Assembly: GCF_900107105.1 (NCBI RefSeq)
Contig: NZ_FNOT01000007.1
Coordinates: forward strand, 202,795 to 266,794
Length of the DNA stretch: 64,000 nt
From: Geodermatophilus africanus
GTDB lineage: Bacteria; Actinomycetota; Actinomycetes; Mycobacteriales; Geodermatophilaceae
Direction of reading: 5' to 3'
The notes below the pieces were generated by a model. It was not told the origin of the DNA. It searched no databases and saw nothing but the letters and a program-made list of their open reading frames with translations. Position 1 is the first letter of the stretch, and every line of letters starts with the position of its first letter. A program made the position numbers and the translations under genes. Positions 58,868 through 64,000 of the stretch are shown piece after piece.

Positions 58868-60925
58868 ATGGACGGCGGGGCGCGGACCGGCACTCGTGGT
58901 GCTGGCGCGCCTTCCGTCGGGTGGGCGTCCGGGCCGTTGGGGGCGGTGCAGGCCGCGGCGAGGGAGATCTCGCGGCAGACCGCGCTGCGGGCCCGCGCGG
59001 TGGCGGCGTTCGCCGCGACCCGCCCGGCGAGCACGGACCGGGCGCAGGGCGAGCGCGGCGCGATGAGCGCCGAGCGGTGGGCGGCGCGGCCGGAGGTGCT
59101 GCGGCCGGTGAGCGAGTGGGCCGCCCAGGAGCTGTCGATCGCGCTGGACGTGAGCGTGGCGAAGGCCGAGGCGGAGCTGGCGCGGTCGCTGACGCTGGTG
59201 ACCCGGCTGCCGCGGGTGCTCGACGCGCTGGAGCGCGGCCTGCTGCACCCGGATCACCTGTGGTGCCTGCTCGAGCACGTCGCACCGATCGCCGACGACG
59301 CGCTGCGTGCGACGGTCGAGGCGGACCTGCTGGCGTGGCTGGCCGCCCGCAACCGGGTGACCACCCCGGCGGCGTTGGCCGACCGGGTGCGGCGGGTGGT
59401 CACCCGGCTGAACGCCCGGGAGGCGGCGCGGGACCTGGCCCGCGCGCTGGCCGAGCGGGGGGTGTCGCTGCGGGCGGACCGCACGCCGGGGATGTCGGTG
59501 GTGACGGTGGTGTGCAGCACACCGGAGGGGCAGGCGTTCTACCGGGCGCTGTCCGCCTGTGTCGACGCCCTCGACGCCGAGCCGGGGGACGGGCGCACGC
59601 GCGGGCAGCGGCTCGTGGACTGCCTGCTGGACCTGGTGCTGCGGCCGGGGGAGGCCGGGCTGCCGCCGGTGCAGGCGCTGCTCACCGTCGTCACCTCGGT
59701 GCACACCGCGCTGGGTGGGGACCAGCCCGGTGAGGTCGACGGGCACGCGGTGCCCGCCGAGATGGCCCGCCAGCTGGCCCGCGCCTTCGCCGGCCTCGAC
59801 CCCGTCGCCGACCCGGCAGCACAACCTGCCGACGGCGCCACGCTTGCCGGCGCCACCACCAGCCCGGACCGGGCCGCCGTGGACGCGACACCCGACGTGT
59901 CCTCCCTCGTCGGCGGCGCTCCCGAGCCGGTGGACGTGGCGGGCGGCCCGATCGAGCGGGCCGTCGCCGAGCTGCGTGCCGCGGACTTCGATCGGTGGCT
60001 GGACGAGCTGGTGCGCGACGCGTTCGGCGACGCTCCCGCACCGGGTGAGCCGGGCCGGCCCCCGGAGGCCGACGGGTGGGACGTCGGCGGCTGGCACGAT
60101 CCCGGCGAGTGGCTCGACGCCCACGATCCGGATCCGCCGGGCGGCGACGACGGCGACCCGCTGCTATCTGTTCCGGACACGCCCGTGGGCACCGCCGGTG
60201 ACGGCTGGTGGGCCGCCGCCGACCGCGCGGTGGAGGACGCCGGCGCGGCGGTGCACGCCGCTCGCCTGGCGCTGGGCGCCGCGCAGCAGTCGGTGCGCAC
60301 CGCGCAGCGGGCCGACGCCGCCGACGAGGCCGCCTGGCGGGCCGGCACCGCCGGGCGGGTCGCCGCGGCCGGTGACGCGCTGGCCGCGCTGGCCGCCGCC
60401 GCCGACAGCCAGCGCGAGGACCTCGCCGCCCTGCTGTCGGCGACCGCCGGCGGTGGGTTGGCCGACCGGCCCCGCATCGCGGTCACCGACGCCGTCAGCG
60501 GCGCCCTGCTGGCCCTCACCGACCTGCCCGAGCTGCGCCGGGTCGGCGCCTGTGGGCGTCCCGCCTGCCGACGCCGGCCCGAGACCTGCGGCCACGACCT
60601 CACCGGCCGCCCCGGCCTGGGCGCTCCGCCCGCCACCGACGGTTACCGGCCGGCCGCGGCACTGGACCGCTTCACCCGCGCCCGCGACCGGCGCTGCCGC
60701 TTCCCCGGCTGCCGCCGCCGCATCCCCAAGGCCGGGGAGCTCGACCACGTCGAGCGGTATCCCGACGGGCCGACCGCCGCGGCCAACCTGGCCGGCTTCT
60801 GCACGGCCGACCACCGCGGCAAGCACCAGGCGCCCGGCTGGAGCTACGCCCTGGCTCCCGACGGCACCCTGACCGTCACCGCTCCCAGCGGGTTGGTCGC
60901 GGTCACCGACCCACCCCCCTATTGA
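58868..60925 (+). CDS. DUF222 / 13E12-family HNH endonuclease
   Basis: 685 residues from ATG 58868. DUF222 domain (about 35-250): AREISRQTALRARAVAAFAA, WAAQELSIALDVSVAKAEAE, LPRVLDALERGLLHPDHLW. A low-complexity acidic/Ala-rich middle (about 330-530) follows, then a C-terminal HNH domain: CRFPGCRRRI, KAGELDHVERYPDGPTAA, NLAGFCTADHRGKHQ. These proteins are present in many copies in actinobacteria and carry an HNH nuclease of unclear purpose. The SOS-like operator suggests DNA-damage induction. A perfect bidirectional hairpin follows. Confidence 0.92.
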   Translation: MDGGARTGTRGAGAPSVGWASGPLGAVQAAAREISRQTALRARAVAAFAATRPASTDRAQGERGAMSAERWAARPEVLRPVSEWAAQELSIALDVSVAKAEAELARSLTLVTRLPRVLDALERGLLHPDHLWCLLEHVAPIADDALRATVEADLLAWLAARNRVTTPAALADRVRRVVTRLNAREAARDLARALAERGVSLRADRTPGMSVVTVVCSTPEGQAFYRALSACVDALDAEPGDGRTRGQRLVDCLLDLVLRPGEAGLPPVQALLTVVTSVHTALGGDQPGEVDGHAVPAEMARQLARAFAGLDPVADPAAQPADGATLAGATTSPDRAAVDATPDVSSLVGGAPEPVDVAGGPIERAVAELRAADFDRWLDELVRDAFGDAPAPGEPGRPPEADGWDVGGWHDPGEWLDAHDPDPPGGDDGDPLLSVPDTPVGTAGDGWWAAADRAVEDAGAAVHAARLALGAAQQSVRTAQRADAADEAAWRAGTAGRVAAAGDALAALAAAADSQREDLAALLSATAGGGLADRPRIAVTDAVSGALLALTDLPELRRVGACGRPACRRRPETCGHDLTGRPGLGAPPATDGYRPAAALDRFTRARDRRCRFPGCRRRIPKAGELDHVERYPDGPTAAANLAGFCTADHRGKHQAPGWSYALAPDGTLTVTAPSGLVAVTDPPPY

Positions 60926-60955
60926 CCCGACGACGCCCTGCGCCGGACGTGCAGA

Positions 60956-60996
60956 CACGACGAGCCCCGACCCGGACGGGGTCGGGGCTCGTCGTG
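60956..60996. terminator. bidirectional terminator, 18-bp perfect stem
   Basis: Arms 60956-60973 and 60979-60996 are exactly complementary, five-base loop, between convergent genes. Flanked by short A/T-poor sequence as usual here. Confidence 0.85.
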
Positions 60997-61030
60997 GACG
61001 GACCAGCAGGTGCCCGGCGTGCCGCGAGGC

Positions 61031-61204
61031 TCAGGCGTTGCGGATGGCGGCGCGGACCTGGCCGATCAGGCTCGCCGGGATGTCGCTGAGGCCGTGGTCG
61101 TCATGGGCGTGACCGGCGACGGCGGCGAGGATGTCGTCGTCGGTCGGCGCGGTGAACGTCCGGCCGCACGAGGGGACGACGTCGCCACAGGCGAACTGCT
61201 TCAC
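61031..61204 (-). CDS. DUF1059 family small protein
   Basis: 57 residues from GTG 61204 with GGAGG six bases upstream; longer frames are rejected. The whole protein fits DUF1059: KQFACGDVVPSCGRTFTAP, then DDDILAAVAGHAHDDHGLSD, with conserved C-G-D-x-x-x-x-C and H-x-x-x-x-H that could bind metal. Function unknown. The gene probably starts its own transcript. Confidence 0.85.
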   Translation of the reverse strand: MKQFACGDVVPSCGRTFTAPTDDDILAAVAGHAHDDHGLSDIPASLIGQVRAAIRNA

Positions 61205-61257
61205 GGGTACCTCCGGGGGTGGGGAGAGACCGCCGTCCGGCGGACGGCGGGGGTCCG

Positions 61258-62505
61258 TCAGCCGGCGTGCGCCGCGGCCAGCTGCACCAGCAGCCGTTCG
61301 ACGCGGACGATGCCGAGGGCGGCGCCGTGTGCGTCCACGCACACGATCGGGTCGAACCGGGTCTCCTCGGGGCGCGCGGCCACCCGCTGGGCGACCTCGC
61401 TGAGCCCCGCGGACGCGGGGACGCGCAGGCTCACCGGCGCGCGGCGGTGGCCGGGCGGGTCGCCGCCGCGGCGGTTCGGCAGCAGCAGGTACCACGCGTG
61501 CCCGTACTCGTCGACCTCGACGCCGACCGCCCCGTCCGGCGCGACGCCGTCCTCGACGATCAGGACCGGCTCGGCCAGCCCGGCCACGTGCTCGGTCAGC
61601 AGCGCCTGCGCGGCCTGGCGCCGCAGCCGGTCCCGCACCGCGGGCTCCAGCTGCACCCACGGCGGTCCGGGCCGCCCCAGCAGCCAGCCCTGGCCGAGCG
61701 GCACCCGCAGCCGCAGGAACGCCTGCAGCTCACCCCAGGTCTCGATGCCCTCGGCGAGCAGCCAGGCGTCGATCCGCCCGCCGAACTCGCCCAGCATCTC
61801 GACGAGGGCCAGCTTCACCTCGTCGCCGTCCACACCGGTGACCAGCGCCCGGTCCAGCTTGATCAGCTGCGGCCGGAACTGGGTCATCTGCTGCAGTCCC
61901 GAGTAGCCCGACCCCGCGTCGTCCAGGGCGAGCAGCGCCCCCTTGGCCCGCAGCCGGTCGCGCAGGTCGATGAGCGGCCGCAGGTCGCCCACCGCCTGGT
62001 GCTCGGTCAGCTCGAGCACCAGCGGCGCCAGGTCGTCCACGGCCAGCAGCGGTTCGGCCAGCTCGCGCTGGGTGAGCAGGTGGGGGCTGACGTTGACGGT
62101 CAGGAAGCAGTCCGCCGGCAGCGTGGGCAGCACGGCCAGGGCCTGGCGGACGACGATCGCCTCCAGCTCGGCCCCGCGCCCGGTGGCGTCCGCGGCGGCG
62201 AACCACCGGTCCGGCGTCTCGCTGCTGGGCCGGCCGTCCGGCGTGCTGAAACGGGCCAAGGTCTCGTAGCCGGCGATCGTGCCCCGCTGCAGGTCGACGA
62301 TCGGCTGGTAGACCAGGCGCAGCAGCGAGGGGTCGGCGAAGACCGCGGCCAGCCGGGCATCCCACTCGCACGGTGCCACGGCGGTGCGCTCGGGCAGGGA
62401 CACGGACACCTCGTCCGCATCGGCAGCGGAGCACGCGCGGCGCAGCCCGGGCTGCCCACCCTCACCACGTCGGGTGAGGCCGGGCACCGATGAGGGAACT
62501 CTCAT
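61258..62505 (-). CDS. EAL-domain phosphodiesterase-like protein with C-terminal CBS-like region
   Basis: 415 residues from ATG 62505 (GTG at about 62406 is possible). The EAL domain spans about 60-290: LVYQPIVDLQRGTIAGYETL has ETL instead of EAL but keeps the Glu. Further blocks are VNVSPHLL, ELTEHQAVG, LDDAGSGYSGLQ, KLDRALV, AEGIET and GQGWLLGRP. Most metal and base positions are kept, so activity is possible. The last 120 residues (VEDGVAPDGAVGVEVDEYGH, FDPIVCVDAHGAALGIVRVE) resemble a CBS-pair-like sensor found with actinobacterial EAL proteins. Confidence 0.85.
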   Translation of the reverse strand: MRVPSSVPGLTRRGEGGQPGLRRACSAADADEVSVSLPERTAVAPCEWDARLAAVFADPSLLRLVYQPIVDLQRGTIAGYETLARFSTPDGRPSSETPDRWFAAADATGRGAELEAIVVRQALAVLPTLPADCFLTVNVSPHLLTQRELAEPLLAVDDLAPLVLELTEHQAVGDLRPLIDLRDRLRAKGALLALDDAGSGYSGLQQMTQFRPQLIKLDRALVTGVDGDEVKLALVEMLGEFGGRIDAWLLAEGIETWGELQAFLRLRVPLGQGWLLGRPGPPWVQLEPAVRDRLRRQAAQALLTEHVAGLAEPVLIVEDGVAPDGAVGVEVDEYGHAWYLLLPNRRGGDPPGHRRAPVSLRVPASAGLSEVAQRVAARPEETRFDPIVCVDAHGAALGIVRVERLLVQLAAAHAG

Positions 62506-62512
62506 GCGGCTC

Positions 62513-63160
62513 TCACCGCCGGGTGCAGCGCGACGGGGAGCGTGCAGGTGTGCGAACCCGACTGCGCCGGCACGCGGCCCTGCTGTCGCTCCTCGCGGCA
62601 GCCGCGCTGGTCGCCGTCGTCGTGGCGAGCTGGGTGGCCCTGCGCCCCGCCGCCAGCGAGCGCGACTCCCTTCCGGAGCCCATCCGGATCGTCGAGGTCC
62701 CCGGCTCGTCACCGCAGCCGGATCCGCAGCCGCCCGCCCCCGCGCCGCCGACCCCGGTCCCGGTCCGGGTCCCGCTTCCGGTCCCGCGCATGTCGTCCCG
62801 CCGCCGCCCTTGCCGGACAATGACGCGGATGACGACGAGGACGACGGCGGGGACGGCGGGGACGGCGGGGACGACCTCCCGGCCGTCGTCCCACCCGACC
62901 TCGGCGGCGTACTGCACCACCGCCGCCCCGTCGGGCTGCAGGCCGGCCGAGGTGACGCGCAGGCCGCGCAGCCGGCCGCCGGCGGCGTCGAGCACCGTCG
63001 TCCAGACGTCGCCCGCGGCCTCGCCCAGGAGCAGGTGGAGGGACGGCGGCCAGTCGCGCCGCAGTGCCGGGACGGGGGAGAGCAGGAGGGGAACGGTCAC
63101 CCGGGAACGCTGGACCGCGCCGGTGACGACGCCGTGAGACGCCGGTGAGCGCGCCCTCAT
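62513..63160 (-). CDS. hypothetical protein, possibly extended by loss of its stop
   Basis: Up to 215 residues. The first 105 have strong codon bias and look real: VTVPLLLSPVPALRRDWPPS, LHLLLGEAAGDVWTTVLDAA, GLRVTSAGLQPDGAAVVQYA. The remainder is low-complexity and antisense to another good frame on the plus strand, so the natural end is probably near 62840. No family is recognised. Confidence 0.45.
   Translation of the reverse strand: MRARSPASHGVVTGAVQRSRVTVPLLLSPVPALRRDWPPSLHLLLGEAAGDVWTTVLDAAGGRLRGLRVTSAGLQPDGAAVVQYAAEVGWDDGREVVPAVPAVPAVVLVVIRVIVRQGRRRDDMRGTGSGTRTGTGVGGAGAGGCGSGCGDEPGTSTIRMGSGRESRSLAAGRRATQLATTTATSAAAARSDSRAACRRSRVRTPARSPSRCTRR
62550..63137 (+). CDS. membrane-anchored Pro-rich protein, probably frameshifted
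   Basis: GTG 62550 has GGGGAG nine bases upstream. Residues 1-30 form an anchor (RRHAALLSLLAAAALVAVVV), followed by a Pro/Val linker to about 62790. After that, codon bias moves to another frame, which reads VVPPPPLPDNDADDDEDDGG and continues acidic to about 62910. This implies a frameshift or sequence error. It overlaps the minus-strand gene, so only the N-terminal part is well supported. Confidence 0.4.
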   Translation: MRTRLRRHAALLSLLAAAALVAVVVASWVALRPAASERDSLPEPIRIVEVPGSSPQPDPQPPAPAPPTPVPVRVPLPVPRMSSRRRPCRTMTRMTTRTTAGTAGTAGTTSRPSSHPTSAAYCTTAAPSGCRPAEVTRRPRSRPPAASSTVVQTSPAASPRSRWRDGGQSRRSAGTGESRRGTVTRERWTAPVTTP

Positions 63161-63262
63161 CCCCCGGACACGCCGGGCGAAGGGGTGCCGCCCGCCGTCG
63201 CGGGTACCCCCGCCTCGCAGCGGCCGCGCACCACCGCGCAGCCCAGACGGAGGGGAGATGCC

Positions 63263-63532
63263 GTGCCCGAGGTACCGCAGCCGGTCACCGACAACAGCGT
63301 CAAGGTCCGCCAGCTCAGCCACTACCAGTTCAGCTGGATCGCGGGGGAGCCCGGGCAGCCCGGCACCTACACGCTGCAGCTCGTGCTGGACCAGGGAGCG
63401 TGGGAGGAGGTCCTCACCCTCGACCCCGACGATGCGGACAACCTGCAGGACCTGCTGGCCAACACCGCGACGGTGCACTACGACATCGAGCGCCGGGTGC
63501 TGATGTTCGGCGTCACCCCGACCGGGACCTGA
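63263..63532 (+). CDS. hypothetical protein
   Basis: 89 residues from GTG 63263, with GGAGGGGAG upstream. A compact beta-rich domain: KVRQLSHYQFSWIAGEPGQP, GTYTLQLVLDQGAWEEVLTL, TATVHYDIERRVLMFGVTP. It is probably a small cytosolic protein, with no signal peptide or membrane helix. Not recognised. Convergent with the DUF2382 gene across two terminator structures. Confidence 0.7.
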   Translation: MPEVPQPVTDNSVKVRQLSHYQFSWIAGEPGQPGTYTLQLVLDQGAWEEVLTLDPDDADNLQDLLANTATVHYDIERRVLMFGVTPTGT

Positions 63533-63546
63533 GCCACCCCGCAGAC

Positions 63547-63591
63547 ACGACGAGGCCCCGCCGGCGCAGCGCGCCGGCGGGGCCTCGTCGT
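63547..63591. terminator. bidirectional terminator, 20-bp perfect stem
   Basis: Arms 63547-63566 and 63572-63591 are exactly complementary with a five-base loop. The left arm begins ACGACGAGGCCCCG, like the arm at 60957 (ACGACGAGCCCCG), suggesting a shared terminator family. Confidence 0.85.
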
Positions 63592-63595
63592 TGTC

Positions 63596-63651
63596 GGCCC
63601 CCTCCCAGGGGCCCGCCCTGAGCCTGCGAGGGGCGGGGAGGGAGGAGGGCC
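63596..63651. terminator. dispersed terminator-like hairpin family, copy 2
   Basis: GGCCCCCTCCC/GGGAGGAGGGCC outer arms around CAGGGGCCCGCC and GAGCCTGCGAG, the same core as at 5347-5412. It lies four bases from the stop of the DUF2382 gene. Confidence 0.65.
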
Positions 63652-63655
63652 TTGC

Positions 63656-64000
63656 TCAGCTGCGGCGGTCGGTGTCCCGGGCGCCGTCGACCTCGATCTC
63701 CTCCTTGCGGACGTCGGCCGACACCCGCTCCTGGTCGGTGACGGTCTCCTTGTTCAGGCGGATCCGCTCGACCGGCACGGCCTCCTTCTCCACCACCGGG
63801 CGCTCGGCGCGCAGGGTGACCTCGTGCTCCTCCTCGGAGATCGCCGGGCCGTCCATGGCGTTGCCGACGTTGGCGTCGGTGATCGGCTCGCGCTCGACCC
63901 GGACCTCCTCGCGCGACACCGGCACGGTCTCGGAGACGTTCTCGGTGACGACGTACTTGCGCAGCCGGGCCCGGCCGACCTCCTCGCTGCGGGTGCCCAC
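63656..64000 (-). CDS. DUF2382 protein, 5' end beyond the window
   Basis: At least 114 C-terminal residues; the start lies past the right edge. The DUF2382 (YsnF/AvaK-type) pattern is clear: RLRKYVVTENVSETVPVSRE, EVRVEREPI, EEEHEVTLRAERPVVEKEAV, PVERIRLNKETV and the closing RKEEIEVDG. In actinobacteria this domain usually follows a PRC-barrel in stress-associated proteins. The molecular role is unknown. Confidence 0.85.
   Translation of the reverse strand: MGTRSEEVGRARLRKYVVTENVSETVPVSREEVRVEREPITDANVGNAMDGPAISEEEHEVTLRAERPVVEKEAVPVERIRLNKETVTDQERVSADVRKEEIEVDGARDTDRRS

Overview
The window is very GC-rich, with G/C at almost every third codon position, many GTG starts, several leaderless promoters and a DUF222/HNH (13E12-type) gene. 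This points to an actinobacterium, most probably of the family Geodermatophilaceae (Blastococcus, Geodermatophilus or Modestobacter); the family is inferred from gene content and style, not proven. Two chromosomal segments flank a foreign island of about 30 kb.

Left chromosomal segment (1-10456): small envelope and metabolic genes, including a VOC protein beside a decayed AraC regulator, a glycosyltransferase-like protein, a GNAT, a tRNA-Phe/Asp/Glu cluster, lipoproteins, a membrane metallophosphoesterase, GtrA and a DUF2231-Rieske protein. It ends at tRNA-Lys(TTT).

Integrated island (10485-40704): bounded by a perfect 47-bp direct repeat of the 3' end of tRNA-Lys. Next to the left repeat lie a tyrosine integrase, an excisionase, an XRE regulator and a RepA-like ATPase, followed by iteron-like repeats. 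A diverged third copy of the att core at 30597-30643, with its own arm-type repeats, suggests that two elements accreted in tandem. The left part carries a PD-(D/E)XK gene pair and a three-gene DNA-defence operon: SNF2 helicase with DUF3883 nuclease-like tail, DUF1156 adenine methylase with zinc ribbon, and DUF499 ATPase. It also holds a protein with an RX4H HEPN motif and a truncated vsr. The right part carries a large membrane protein, a relic attachment site for tRNA-Arg(ACG), a truncated AlbA_2-like gene, IS1380 and IS256 remnants, a membrane GAF protein, and a tightly coupled operon encoding a GHKL ATPase, a PRTase-motif protein and a 2OG-Fe(II) oxygenase. I do not recognise that last operon as a described system; it is my main candidate for a new one.

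Right chromosomal segment (40705-64000): RibD-like reductase and VOC pair, SnoaL protein, UvrA-like ABC protein, secreted proteins, MFS, GGDEF-EAL and EAL proteins. The striking part is 50926-58628, eight overlapping or closely spaced genes: processive GT2, exosortase-like protease, ATP-grasp, UDP-GlcNAc 2-epimerase-like, HAD phosphatase, two paralogous 187-aa secreted proteins with a shared C-terminal sorting-like signal (LPxEGNxTG, hydrophobic helix, basic tail), and a LmbE/PIG-L deacetylase. Together they look like an actinobacterial exosortase system coupling glycan synthesis to anchoring of two surface proteins. The window ends inside a DUF2382 gene.
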